Below are positions 1 through 7,969 of a DNA stretch of 64,000 nucleotides, piece by piece. The DNA is from Candidatus Baltobacteraceae bacterium (lineage in GTDB: Bacteria > Vulcanimicrobiota > Vulcanimicrobiia > Vulcanimicrobiales > Vulcanimicrobiaceae), in assembly GCA_036489885.1 (NCBI GenBank), contig DASXEW010000003.1, positions 496,001 to 560,000 of the forward strand. The letters run 5' to 3'. The number at the start of each line of letters is the position of its first letter. The stretch's first letter is position 1. The translations under genes and the position numbers were made by a program. The notes beneath the pieces were generated by a model, which was given only the letters and a program-made list of their open reading frames with translations, did no database searches and was not told the origin of the DNA.

Positions 1-616
1 CTCGCTCGAAGTCTCACACGACGGTTTGCACAACGCGCTCTACTTTTTCGCACCGGACGGCATGCTCGACGTCCTCTACCGGAAACGTCAGCTGGTGCCG
101 TACGCGGAGTGGATTCCGTTTGGCAGCTCCTTGCTCAAATGGTTTCCCTATCTCGATCAGCTCGGAAGGCAAGTCCCCGGGCACGATCCGGCGGTCGTCA
201 CGATCGGTCCGCTTGACATCGCGCCGCTCATCTGCTGGGAATCCGCATTTTCCGACGTGGTTCACGATCAGATTGCACGCGGCGCAAACCTCCTCGCAAT
301 TTCGACCGACGACGGTTGGTTCGGCGAAAGCGCCGGACCCTACCAGCACGCGCAAATTGCGCAAATGCGCGCGATTGAAAGCGGCCGCTGGGTGCTGCGC
401 GCGGCCGCCACGGGTGTCTCCGGGATCATTGCGCCCGACGGTCACTGGACGCAGCGCTCGGGTCTCGACGAGCAAGTCGCGATCAATGGTTTCGTCGGAC
501 CCCCGGCCCCAACGCTGTTCGCAACGATCGGACCCTGGAACGTCGCGTACGCGCTGTTCGCATTTTATCTTCTCTCGCTCCTCATCGGTTGGCGATGGCA
601 AAACGCCTTGCACTAA
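1..616 (+). CDS. lnt: Apolipoprotein N-acyltransferase, C-terminal part (5' truncated by window)
   Basis: This is the C-terminal ~204 residues of Lnt, the inner-membrane enzyme that transfers an acyl chain from phospholipid to the N-terminal Cys of lipoproteins. The frame is open from base 2, so the gene begins before the window; the TTG at 26 is internal. The nitrilase-fold half is clear: the KRQLVPYAE segment matches KRHLVPFGE of E. coli Lnt, which holds catalytic Lys335 and Glu343, and ICWES matches ICYE with nucleophile Cys387 and Glu389. TDDGWFGES follows, and a hydrophobic helix (AYALFAFYLLSLLIG) closes the protein as in the family. The catalytic Glu267 equivalent lies outside the window. 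It overlaps the lptC-like gene, suggesting one envelope operon. Several lipoproteins in the window would be its substrates. Confidence 0.93.
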   Translation, partial: SLEVSHDGLHNALYFFAPDGMLDVLYRKRQLVPYAEWIPFGSSLLKWFPYLDQLGRQVPGHDPAVVTIGPLDIAPLICWESAFSDVVHDQIARGANLLAISTDDGWFGESAGPYQHAQIAQMRAIESGRWVLRAAATGVSGIIAPDGHWTQRSGLDEQVAINGFVGPPAPTLFATIGPWNVAYALFAFYLLSLLIGWRWQNALH

Positions 617-1125
617 TCGCGACGATCGGCTTGCTTCTCGGACTCGGCTTCGCATTGTGGCGTGCCGGCGAAGAAGATCTGCCGCCGCCGACGGAAACGC
701 AGACGATGAAAACGGGCGAGGCTCAGGGGCGCCGCGCGCAGTTCGCATCGTGGCAATTCACATACGATAGTGCAACGACGCTCCAGGACGGCGTCACCCA
801 GGAGATCGATGGCATTCACGACGGCGTCTATTTAAAAAAAGGGAAGCCATTCGTGCGCATGCACGCCGATCGCGCCGTCTACAACTCGCTGACGCACGAT
901 TTTACCGTAAACGGTCCCGTGCATTTCGACGTCAACGATCATGGTAAGAACCGCACGTTCGATACGGACTACGCCGTCTGGACCGAGGCTAACCAGACGC
1001 TGCGCATCCCCGGGAAGGCGACGGTCGGCAGCGGTCGCGAGCAGGTGACGGTCACCGACATCACGGTCGACCTTAGCAAAGGCCAATACACCATAGGGAA
1101 GATTCAGGGCGCCGCCCAACCGTGA
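595..1125 (+). CDS. lptC: LptC-like LPS export protein
   Basis: A protein of about 176 residues with one N-terminal membrane anchor (KRLALIATIGLLLGLGFALW) and a periplasmic beta-rich domain, the layout of LptC, which links the LptBFG transporter to LptA in lipopolysaccharide export. The repeating short beta-strand text (HADRAVYNSLTHDFTVNGPVHF) resembles the LptC/OstA jelly-roll. The length is close to E. coli LptC (191). The ATG at 595 was chosen; a TTG at 589 in the same frame would add two residues. It overlaps lnt, and its TGA overlaps the GTG of the next gene. LptC is poorly conserved in sequence, so the call rests on topology and pattern rather than on a signature motif. Confidence 0.72.
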   Translation: MAKRLALIATIGLLLGLGFALWRAGEEDLPPPTETQTMKTGEAQGRRAQFASWQFTYDSATTLQDGVTQEIDGIHDGVYLKKGKPFVRMHADRAVYNSLTHDFTVNGPVHFDVNDHGKNRTFDTDYAVWTEANQTLRIPGKATVGSGREQVTVTDITVDLSKGQYTIGKIQGAAQP

Positions 1126-1649
1126 ACAGCATGCGCAGCTCCTTGATCGCGTGCTTCATTCTCGTTCTCATGGTGTCGGCATGCAGCGGAAAGGGCGGCG
1201 GTGGCGCCTCACCCGACGCGACGCCGACGAGCGATACATATCTCTCCCATCGCGGCGAGGTGATGCCGCTGCGTAGCGCGCTCGGCGGAGTCGCATTTCG
1301 CCCGTTCATTCCGGCGCGCGAGATCATCGAAACCGCTGTTCTTCCCGCTTACAACGGCGGAGACGACACGCGTGTTAATCGCGGCATCGGTTTCGAGTAC
1401 ACCTCGAAACGAGAAGCTTACGTTCTCAAAGAATGGCCGGGAAGCGGCTTGCCCGGGCCGCGCAACGTCGCTACGATCGACAATTGCCTAATCACGTCGT
1501 ACGACATCAGTGGCGGTGCGACCGGAAAGCAAGGAGCGCTATGGTCGAACGGACGAGTCGTTTCCAATCTTGTCGCGGTCGGCAACGCCTCTGACCGTGA
1601 GACGTTCGAGGAAGCGCGCCGGCTCGTTCGTCTCGGCGCGTGCCGTTAA
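1122..1649 (+). CDS. Hypothetical lipoprotein
   Basis: A 175-residue protein with a type II signal peptide: a hydrophobic stretch ending in VSAC (lipobox), followed by a glycine-rich linker. The mature part is not recognised. It has two Cys residues (NCLITS, and the penultimate Cys) that could pair. The GTG start overlaps the preceding stop (GTGA), so translation is probably coupled to the lptC-like gene; an in-frame ATG three codons later is the alternative. Its end overlaps the convergent KGG-protein gene by four bases. The position behind lnt and lptC suggests an envelope role, which is inference. Confidence 0.75.
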   Translation: MNSMRSSLIACFILVLMVSACSGKGGGGASPDATPTSDTYLSHRGEVMPLRSALGGVAFRPFIPAREIIETAVLPAYNGGDDTRVNRGIGFEYTSKREAYVLKEWPGSGLPGPRNVATIDNCLITSYDISGGATGKQGALWSNGRVVSNLVAVGNASDRETFEEARRLVRLGACR

Positions 1650-1990
1650 GTCTTTTTTCCTTCCTCGATTTCGAGAGCTTTTTTCGCGTCGGCGATCAGC
1701 TTCTTGACTTTCTGACCGCCTTTGTGACCGATCTCTTCGTAGAAGTCAGAGCCGTACTTGTTCTTGACGACCTTGCCGCCTTTTTGGCCGATCGCTTCAT
1801 AGAACTCGGCGCCGTGCCGCTCGCGGGTAACTTGACCACCCTTACGGCCGATCTTTTCGTAAAAGCCTGAACCGTAGCGATCACGCACAGTGTCGCCGCC
1901 TTTTTTGCCAGCTTCACGCACCGACATTTCGCCGCCATCGTTTTCATCTTGTGGGCGTTCGTTCACATTTTTATCCTTGTCGGTTGCCAT
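1646..1990 (-). CDS. KGG-repeat general stress protein
   Basis: A 114-residue, highly charged, glycine-rich protein without signal peptide or hydrophobic core. It has three repeats of about 20 residues with the pattern GKKGG...RYGSGFYEKIGRKGG, plus a fourth partial copy, the signature of the KGG (stress-induced) repeat family that includes B. subtilis GsiB and fungal con-10. Such proteins are hydrophilin-like and accumulate under desiccation, starvation or other stress; no enzyme activity is known. A GGGGGAA Shine-Dalgarno lies just upstream of the ATG. The gene is monocistronic and convergent with the lipoprotein gene. Confidence 0.9.
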   Translation of the reverse strand: MATDKDKNVNERPQDENDGGEMSVREAGKKGGDTVRDRYGSGFYEKIGRKGGQVTRERHGAEFYEAIGQKGGKVVKNKYGSDFYEEIGHKGGQKVKKLIADAKKALEIEEGKKT

Positions 1991-2057
1991 TGATTCCCCC
2001 GGCCATTATCGAGCGACTCCGTGGTTCGTTCCCCCCGCAGCAAGCGACTAAACGCCA

Positions 2058-3647
2058 ATGCTCAACTACATATTTGAGCGAGCAAGCGTCTACGACGGTT
2101 CTGGGAAGCCACCGTACGTCACAGACGTAGCAACGTTCGGCGATCGCATCGTGCTCATCGGTGATCTTTCCCAGCACGATGCAATCGAACGCATACCGTG
2201 TAGCGGTCGTGCGCTCGCTCCCGGATTCATCGATATTCATTCTCACTCCGATGAGAATTGGCTGATCGACGACGCTGCTGCAGGCAAGATAACGCAAGGC
2301 GTTACGACGGAAATCGGCGGCAACTGCGGCTCATCAATCGCTCCGTTGCTCGGTTATGCGCGCGAACGCAAACGCGCAGAGGCCAAACGGCTCGAGATCG
2401 AGGTCCAATGGTCCTCATTCGATCAGTTCTTTCGGGAAGTCGAACGTGCGGGTGTTGCGCTTAACGTCGCGTCGCTCGTCGGACTTGGAACCACACGGGC
2501 GTGCATCGCCGGACCTGAAGATCGCCGGCTCGAACGCGAGGAACTTCGTTCGCAAGCGCGACTGGTGCGCGAAGCGATCGACGAAGGTGCCGTCGGAGTT
2601 TCCAGCGGTTTGATCTACGAGCCGGGACGCTACGCAGATTTGGACGAGCTTGCGAGCTGCGCAATTGCAGCGCGTGAAGCCGGTGCCCCGCTTTATGCGT
2701 CGCATCTTCGCGACGAAGGCGATCGGCTGATCGAGGCCGTCGACGAAGCACTGGCGGTAGGCGCACGAGCCGACGTCATGGTGCAACTCTCGCATCACAA
2801 GGCTGCATGGCGGCGCAATTGGGGCAAAGTGCATCGCTCGCTCGAGATCGTCGATCGCGCGCGCACCGCGGGGCGGAGCATTGCCTGCGACGTCTATCCG
2901 TACGTCGCGATGTGGACCGATCTCGATACGATCCTGCCGGACGACGTCCGTGACGGCGGTCCCGAGGCAACCCTCGCGCGTTTGCGCGATCCAAAGACCG
3001 CGACGGCCGTGCATCTCGCGCTCGAGATGCGCTTTACCGCGCAGGAGTGGCACGATATCTTGATCACCGACGTGCGCAGCGCCCGTAATGAAGAGCTGGC
3101 CGGAAAGCGAATGGACGAGATCGCCTCCATGCGTGGCGTCAAACCGGCTCGTGCCGCCCTCGATCTGCTGGTCGAGGAACGTTTGCACGCACAGGCTGCG
3201 TTCTTTGCAATGAATGAAGACGATGTTGCAACCGTCCTCTCGGCCTCGTTTTGCGCGGTCGCAAGCGACGCTTCGACGCGCGGATTTTCCGGCCTCACGC
3301 GCCACGGCGTGCCGCATCCACGCGCATTCGGCTGCTTCCCGCGCATTTTCCGCAGGTTCGTGCGAGCGCGCAAGACGCTTACGAACGAAGAAGCGGTGCG
3401 GCGTATGACTTCGTTACCCGCGTCGCTGTTCAATTTGCGCGGCCGCGGAAACATCGCGGAGAACGCCTACGCCGATCTGGTTGTCTTCGATCCGGCACAG
3501 ATCGGGGATCGCGCCACGTACGAGCAGCCCTACGAAGCAGCCGAAGGAATCGCACACGTCTTTGTGAACGGCTCGCCCGTAATGCGCGACGGTAGGATGA
3601 CGCAAGCGCGTCCGGGACGTGTACTGCGTGGAGGAGGAGCAGCGTGA
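2058..3647 (+). CDS. N-acyl-D-amino-acid deacylase (D-aminoacylase family)
   Basis: A 529-residue amidohydrolase-superfamily enzyme of the D-aminoacylase group, which hydrolyses N-acyl-D-amino acids to fatty or acetic acid and D-amino acid. Seen motifs: PGFIDIHSHSD with the metal-binding HxH near residues 60-63, GNCGSS with the Cys ligand typical of the group, the ASHLRDEG and QLSHHK segments with further His ligands, and ASDAS near the C-terminus with the catalytic Asp. The C-terminal composite beta domain ends in ADLVVFDP, as in the family. Its TGA overlaps the ATG region of the BsuPI-domain gene, so the two are probably co-transcribed. The exact acyl and amino-acid specificity cannot be read from the sequence. 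Confidence 0.9.
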   Translation: MLNYIFERASVYDGSGKPPYVTDVATFGDRIVLIGDLSQHDAIERIPCSGRALAPGFIDIHSHSDENWLIDDAAAGKITQGVTTEIGGNCGSSIAPLLGYARERKRAEAKRLEIEVQWSSFDQFFREVERAGVALNVASLVGLGTTRACIAGPEDRRLEREELRSQARLVREAIDEGAVGVSSGLIYEPGRYADLDELASCAIAAREAGAPLYASHLRDEGDRLIEAVDEALAVGARADVMVQLSHHKAAWRRNWGKVHRSLEIVDRARTAGRSIACDVYPYVAMWTDLDTILPDDVRDGGPEATLARLRDPKTATAVHLALEMRFTAQEWHDILITDVRSARNEELAGKRMDEIASMRGVKPARAALDLLVEERLHAQAAFFAMNEDDVATVLSASFCAVASDASTRGFSGLTRHGVPHPRAFGCFPRIFRRFVRARKTLTNEEAVRRMTSLPASLFNLRGRGNIAENAYADLVVFDPAQIGDRATYEQPYEAAEGIAHVFVNGSPVMRDGRMTQARPGRVLRGGGAA

Positions 3648-4375
3648 TCGCGCTTTTCTTTGTTCTCGCACTTGCGGCTGCCACGCCGCCACAGCCGTTG
3701 ACATTGACGGTTTCCGTCAATCCGGCGCATACGGCTTCGCTCGTCCCTGTTTCGATCTCGCTGACGGTTACGAACCGGACGCGCTCACCGATCACGCTCG
3801 AGTTTCCATCGCCGGATCTCTTTGACGTTCAAGTCCTGGACGCGGGCGGACAGGTTCTTTTCGATTCGCACACCGGGCACAACCCGATCGACGTGCATCG
3901 CAAGATGGTCTTCCCGGTCGGACGTACGAACATCGCGACGTACGCTTGGAGTGGTTTAACCGACGAACGTCACGCGCTTGCCGCGCCTGCGCAATACACG
4001 ATCCACGTCGAGATGGCGAGCTCGTCGACAACGCTCGCAACGGACGTACCGCTCACGCTCGATGCGCCGCAAACGATCGACTCCGTGGTCGCGGCAGCAA
4101 AACCCGCAATCGCGACGATTTCCGGAACGCCCGAACGCGAGGGCGGCATCACCTACCTACGCGACGACACCGGACGCGTCGCGATCACGCAACCGCTGGG
4201 AATTCGTCCGCAAGGCACGTTCATCGCCCGCGGAATCATGCAAACGGTTTTGAATGAGCGCCGATTCGTCATTGACCGGTTTGCTCCGGCGTCCGACAAT
4301 TCCGATCCTGAAGGGACGACCATACCGCGCGCGATGCCGCTTCCAAACTCGAGTAGTCTCCCGCGTTCTCGATAA
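3644..4375 (+). CDS. Secreted BsuPI-domain protein
   Basis: A 243-residue protein with a short signal peptide (LFFVLALAAATPP) and an immunoglobulin-like domain at about residues 25-130. The strand pattern LTVTNRTRSPITLEFPS...FDVQVLDAGGQVLFDS is that of BsuPI, named after the B. subtilis intracellular proteinase inhibitor but mostly found in exported proteins of unknown role. Residues about 150-225 may form a second small domain and are not recognised. It overlaps the D-aminoacylase gene by four bases. The last 35 codons (from 4269) run across the 3' end of convergent coaE, giving a 107-bp antisense coding overlap. The tail is low complexity (NSSSLPRSR), so it may be a read-through extension. 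Confidence 0.75.
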   Translation: MIALFFVLALAAATPPQPLTLTVSVNPAHTASLVPVSISLTVTNRTRSPITLEFPSPDLFDVQVLDAGGQVLFDSHTGHNPIDVHRKMVFPVGRTNIATYAWSGLTDERHALAAPAQYTIHVEMASSSTTLATDVPLTLDAPQTIDSVVAAAKPAIATISGTPEREGGITYLRDDTGRVAITQPLGIRPQGTFIARGIMQTVLNERRFVIDRFAPASDNSDPEGTTIPRAMPLPNSSSLPRSR

Positions 4376-4880
4376 CGAACGTTGCTTTTGCGCGCGCGAT
4401 CTCGGGATCGATTTGCGCGCCCATCCGGCGTAGGACGTCCTCGCGGCTCGCGCCGTCACGGGCGAGAACGCGCGCGATCCGGGTTTCGACCGGTGCGATG
4501 ACGACGATCGTCGCATCGCATTTCTTCCAATAGTCGCCTTCGAAGAGTAACGGCACGACGTGTACCGCGATGCCGTCGCCGGCATTGCGCTCGACTTCGG
4601 CTGCGCGCGCACGCACACGCGGGTGAACGATCGCGTTGAGCGCGTCGCGCTCGCTCGCATCCGCAAACACGATCGCCGCAAGCGCAGCCCGGTTGATTGC
4701 ACCGTCGCGGATCACCTGCGGCCAGCGCTTCGCTACCGCAGCAAAGCCATCGGTTCCCGGTGCGACAACCTCACGCGCGAGCTGATCGGCATCTATTATC
4801 GTCGCGCCGACCTGCGCGAAGATGCGTGCGACCTCGCTTTTTCCCGAACCGATCCCACCGGTCAGACCTACGCGCAGCAT
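4269..4880 (-). CDS. coaE: Dephospho-CoA kinase
   Basis: A 203-residue P-loop kinase catalysing the last step of coenzyme A synthesis, ATP-dependent phosphorylation of the dephospho-CoA ribose 3'-OH. The N-terminus has the Walker A GGIGSGKS at residues 8-15 and the DADQLAREV substrate segment at about 31-39. VVAPGTDGF and VVPLLFE are further family blocks. Its length matches the family (about 200). The ATG overlaps the upstream gene's TAA by one base (TAATG), implying coupled translation. The 3' end is overlapped by the convergent BsuPI-domain gene. Confidence 0.95.
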   Translation of the reverse strand: MLRVGLTGGIGSGKSEVARIFAQVGATIIDADQLAREVVAPGTDGFAAVAKRWPQVIRDGAINRAALAAIVFADASERDALNAIVHPRVRARAAEVERNAGDGIAVHVVPLLFEGDYWKKCDATIVVIAPVETRIARVLARDGASREDVLRRMGAQIDPEIARAKATFVIENAGDYSSLEAASRAVWSSLQDRNCRTPEQTGQ

Positions 4881-5368
4881 TAGGGCTGGTGCGGCGTTTC
4901 CTCGATCGTTTCTTTGACCGCGGAGAAGTCGGCTTCGAGCTCTTGCTGCAACATCTCGAGCAGCATCTTGGCCGTCGCTTCGGCGATACGTTTGCCGATA
5001 ACGGCATCGAAGGCTTCACCGACGAGGCCGAGCGGCGGTTGATATTCGCCGCTCAGCACGATCTCGGTGTTGAGGCCGACCGGATGCATCTTCAGCGAAC
5101 CGGTGAAGGTCGGAAAAGGTCCGCCGCCTGATGGCTCCCATACGAATTGCAGCTCGTCGTGCAAAAGGCGCTCGCCCTTGTGCCCGTGCAGCGGAACGAA
5201 CGAAACGTCCACCTCACGTTCGATGCCCAGATTCGCTCCGAATCCCAGCTTCGCGAGGGGGACGCTTAATTTTAGGCGATGTTTCTTGACGCGCAAGCGC
5301 CGTACAATCGAATCGAGTGCAACCGAGTAAGGCGCGTTGACGGTGGTCGTTCCGTAGACTTCAGTCAT
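4880..5368 (-). CDS. SRPBCC-type (START-like) protein
   Basis: A 162-residue cytosolic protein without signal peptide. The order of a long beta-meander (VPLHGHKGERLLHDELQFVWEP, FTGSLKMHPVG, TEIVLSGEYQPPLG) followed by a long C-terminal amphipathic helix (GKRIAEATAKMLLEMLQQELE) is that of the SRPBCC/polyketide-cyclase helix-grip fold, which binds hydrophobic ligands. No catalytic residues are recognised. It lies between rpsA and coaE on the same strand and is coupled to coaE through a one-base overlap. The function is unknown and the fold assignment is from pattern only. Confidence 0.7.
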   Translation of the reverse strand: MTEVYGTTTVNAPYSVALDSIVRRLRVKKHRLKLSVPLAKLGFGANLGIEREVDVSFVPLHGHKGERLLHDELQFVWEPSGGGPFPTFTGSLKMHPVGLNTEIVLSGEYQPPLGLVGEAFDAVIGKRIAEATAKMLLEMLQQELEADFSAVKETIEETPHQP

Positions 5369-5380
5369 CGCGCCTTTCGC

Positions 5381-6535
5381 TTATTCGACTTCGACGGTCT
5401 CCGCGATTGTGCCTAAGGGAGCGCCGTCATCCAGTGCGTAGTCCGCGATCTCTTCCGGAGAGATGTCGGCGACGTGTTGGATCGAGCCGGTGATGCGTCG
5501 CGTACCTTGATTGATCGTCAGCAGTGTGACCTCGACTTCTTGGCCGGGACTGTACTGCGCTGCGGGATCGAACTCGCCTTTCGGAACCATAGCCAGAACA
5601 CCGGGGACGATTTCGACGAGGATGTAGTTCGGCGTAACCTTGACGACTTGCGCAACGAGCTTGTTGCCCTCGATCAGCTGATCTGCATGTTGCAGCCAGG
5701 GATCGGGCAGCGCGTGCTTGAGCGACAGGCTAACCTTCTTCGCTTCGGGGTCGAACTTCATGACTTCGACCTGCACCACGTCACCGATCTTGACGACTTC
5801 GGACGGATGCTTGATGCGCGCGTAGGAGAGCTCGCTGTTGTGAATGAGACCATCCACGCCGCCGAGATCGACGAATGCGCCGAACTCCGCGAGCCGGACG
5901 ACAACGCCTTCGCGAATCTGTCCGACTTCGAGCGTTCCAAGCAGCTCTTGCTTCTTAGCGTTGAGCTCTTCTTCGAGAACCAAACGCTGGGAAAGCACGA
6001 CGCGATGACGCTTGTGATCGAGATCGATCACTTTCAAGCGCAGGCGCTTTCCGACGAGTTCGTCGAGATTGCCGACAGGCTGCCGGCGAATCTGCGATGC
6101 GGGAACGAATCCGCGCATGCCGAGATCGACGAGAACGCCGCCCTTTACGACTTGCGTGACCGTTGCTTCGATCACTTCGTCGCGCTCGTGCGCTTCAATG
6201 ACCTTTTCCCATGTCTTGAGCGCGCGTGCACGCCGTTCGGAAAGAAGCAGCTCGCCATCATCGTCAATGCGATGAATCATCACTTCGAGCTTGTCGCCAA
6301 CCTTGAGCGTCTTCGGCTCGATCGCGAGACTCAACTCGCGGAACGGAAGCGTGCCTTCCGACTTGCCTCCGATATCGACGAGTAATTCTTCTTGATACTT
6401 CGCGACGATGACGCCGGTTAGGACTTGACCCTCGTCGAGCACTTTGAGGCTCTCTTCGTAGAGCCGTTGCTCGAGGGCGAGTTGGTCTTCTTCAGTTACC
6501 GCCGGTTTCGGCGGAGCGATTTCTGTTGTAGAGAT
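5381..6535 (-). CDS. rpsA: 30S ribosomal protein S1, probable ATC start
   Basis: Ribosomal protein S1, which binds mRNA at the 30S platform, here with four S1 (OB-fold) RNA-binding domains: GQVLTGVIVAKYQEELLVDIGGKSEG, then DEVIEATVTQVVKGGVLVDLGMRGFVP, then GQIREGVVVRLAEFGAFVDLGG, then a weaker fourth copy. The first canonical start in frame is GTG at 6442, but that would cut off LYEESLK, which aligns with LFEESLK at the N-terminus of E. coli S1. Upstream in frame no ATG, GTG or TTG occurs, while an ATC at complement 6533-6535 follows AGGAAAAG at good spacing and gives an N-terminus of STTEIAPPKP type (384 residues). I therefore extend to 6535. A leader of about 200 bases carries a hairpin and a possible promoter. 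Confidence 0.9.
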   Translation of the reverse strand: MSTTEIAPPKPAVTEEDQLALEQRLYEESLKVLDEGQVLTGVIVAKYQEELLVDIGGKSEGTLPFRELSLAIEPKTLKVGDKLEVMIHRIDDDGELLLSERRARALKTWEKVIEAHERDEVIEATVTQVVKGGVLVDLGMRGFVPASQIRRQPVGNLDELVGKRLRLKVIDLDHKRHRVVLSQRLVLEEELNAKKQELLGTLEVGQIREGVVVRLAEFGAFVDLGGVDGLIHNSELSYARIKHPSEVVKIGDVVQVEVMKFDPEAKKVSLSLKHALPDPWLQHADQLIEGNKLVAQVVKVTPNYILVEIVPGVLAMVPKGEFDPAAQYSPGQEVEVTLLTINQGTRRITGSIQHVADISPEEIADYALDDGAPLGTIAETVEVE

Positions 6536-6600
6536 CTGTCTTTTCCTATCAATATCACGGTCGTCGACCGTGAGCCCCGGAAATCTCCCGACCCGTCATC

Positions 6601-6636
6601 GTCCCGGACGAGGTGGACCCCGTCGGGGCCCGGGAC
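6601..6636 (-). other. GC-rich hairpin in the rpsA leader
   Basis: GTCCCGG at 6601-6607 is complementary to CCGGGAC at 6630-6636, and an inner CCCC-GTC-GGGG arm can stack inside. The structure lies about 65 bases upstream of the inferred rpsA start in its transcribed leader. There is no T-tract, so it is not a standard terminator. S1 synthesis is autoregulated through the leader in other bacteria; a similar role here is inference. Confidence 0.4.
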
Positions 6637-6678
6637 GAGCAAAGTAGCCGAGAGCCGATCACAATAAGTGGCCACAGG

Positions 6679-6708
6679 AGCCTAACCGATATAAGCTCCG
6701 TTAGTCAA
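6679..6708 (-). promoter_or_regulatory. Possible sigma70-type promoter for rpsA
   Basis: On the minus strand TTGACT (complement 6703-6708) is followed after 18 bases by TAGGCT (complement 6679-6684), a fair -35/-10 pair in the gap between mutM and rpsA. It would give an rpsA leader of about 140 bases. Both boxes are imperfect, so this is a candidate only. Confidence 0.35.
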
Positions 6709-6741
6709 ATCCGCTATGGCGGTAAAGGGTTTCTATGCGGC

Positions 6742-7554
6742 TCAGCGTTGACAATTCCGGCACCACCAGGTCCCCCGCTGCGCCAAAACCGTCCGAACGA
6801 GCGGCCTCTTACAACGAGGACACGGCTCGCCCTCACGGCCGTAGACCGTGAGCTCGTTTTGGAAGCCGCCTTCCATCCCTTCGGCATCAACGTAGTCGCG
6901 CGAACTGGTCCCGCGCATCTCGATTGCCTTGTGAAGCACGGCTTGGAGTGCCCCGTGCAGCCGAACGATCCGTTCATGCGAGAGTTTCCCAGCCGGCGTC
7001 GTCGGCTTGATCTGCGACTCCCACAGCGCTTCGACGGCATAGATATTTCCGACACCCGCGATCCGCCGCTGATCGAGTAGAAACGGCTTGATCGCGGTTG
7101 GCCGGCCTTTTAGAATTGCCGCAAATCTCGGAATGTCAAATTCCCGTGAAAGCGGCTCGACACCGAGCTCGGCATCCCATATTTCATCCTTCTGAACGAG
7201 CCGCATTCGCCCGAACCGGCGCACGTCGGCGAACGCCAGACGCGTGCCGTCCGTGAAGTCGATGACGACGTTCGTATAAGGATAGAGGGCGTCTGTCTGT
7301 CGCTGTACGATCAACCGTCCCGTCATTCGCAACGACACGACGAGTTTGCGTCCCGATGCGAGATCGATGACGGGATACTTTCCGCGACGTCCGGCACGTG
7401 CAATACGATCGCCGGCGAGCTGCTTCGCGAATGCCGGCCGCCGCGGGGCGATCACGATCTCGGGACGTAGCGCACGCGCACCGGCGATCGTTTTGCCGAC
7501 GATCGTACTTGCGAGTCCGCGAGCTATCGTCTCGGCTTCAGGAAGCTCCGGAAT
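6742..7554 (-). CDS. mutM: Formamidopyrimidine-DNA glycosylase, probable ATT start
   Basis: Fpg/MutM excises oxidised purines (8-oxoG, FaPy) through an N-terminal proline that must follow the cleaved initiator Met. With the canonical GTG at 7455 the protein would begin inside the domain and lack that proline. Upstream in frame, to a TGA, the only plausible initiator is ATT at complement 7552-7554, directly before PELPEAETI, the family N-terminus (Pro2, Glu3). GGAG lies seven bases before it. The resulting 270 residues is the usual length. The helix-two-turn-helix segment (VGNIYAVEALW) and the zinc finger CPRCKRP...WWCRNCQ are intact. The start overlaps the DUF192 gene by 17 bases. Confidence 0.93.
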   Translation of the reverse strand: MPELPEAETIARGLASTIVGKTIAGARALRPEIVIAPRRPAFAKQLAGDRIARAGRRGKYPVIDLASGRKLVVSLRMTGRLIVQRQTDALYPYTNVVIDFTDGTRLAFADVRRFGRMRLVQKDEIWDAELGVEPLSREFDIPRFAAILKGRPTAIKPFLLDQRRIAGVGNIYAVEALWESQIKPTTPAGKLSHERIVRLHGALQAVLHKAIEMRGTSSRDYVDAEGMEGGFQNELTVYGREGEPCPRCKRPLVRTVLAQRGTWWCRNCQR

Positions 7555-7969
7555 CGCGTGGCTCCAACTTTGGAATCGTCAGCTTCAATCCCGGGTGTAA
7601 GCCGGCGCGTTTGGCTTCTCCAGCCGCCAGCTCGATCACGTATTTGCCGTAACCGTCGCGCCGAATCTCTTCGCCCGGCGTTTGCGCCGATTGAGCCGGA
7701 ACGTCGGCCGCGATCGAATCGATCGTGCCGTTGGCTCGTACGAACAGCATGTCGAGCGGAATCAAGGTGTTCTTCATCCAGAAGCCTTGCCGCTGATCGG
7801 CGGAAAAAATGAAGATCATCCCCTCGTGCGCCGCGAGTTGCGTGCGGAACATAAGACCGTATTCACGTGTAGCGTTGGTGTCGGCGATCTCGAGCATCAA
7901 CTTTTCATTCGGGGCTTGGACGGTGATGCTGCGCGCGAGCGCCAGCATCAACGCGAGCAGCACCATCAT
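7538..7969 (-). CDS. DUF192 family exported protein
   Basis: A 143-residue protein with an N-terminal hydrophobic signal (MVLLALMLALARS) and one DUF192 domain: TREYGLMFRTQLAAHEGMIFIF, then QGFWMKNTLIPLDMLFV, then YVIELAAGEAKRAGL. This compact beta-barrel family is widespread and mostly exported, and its function is unknown. Its start overlaps the polA stop (ATGA, 7966-7969), and its end overlaps mutM, so polA, this gene and mutM look like a coupled operon that may join replication and repair functions with an unrelated envelope protein. Confidence 0.85.
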   Translation of the reverse strand: MMVLLALMLALARSITVQAPNEKLMLEIADTNATREYGLMFRTQLAAHEGMIFIFSADQRQGFWMKNTLIPLDMLFVRANGTIDSIAADVPAQSAQTPGEEIRRDGYGKYVIELAAGEAKRAGLHPGLKLTIPKLEPRDSGAS

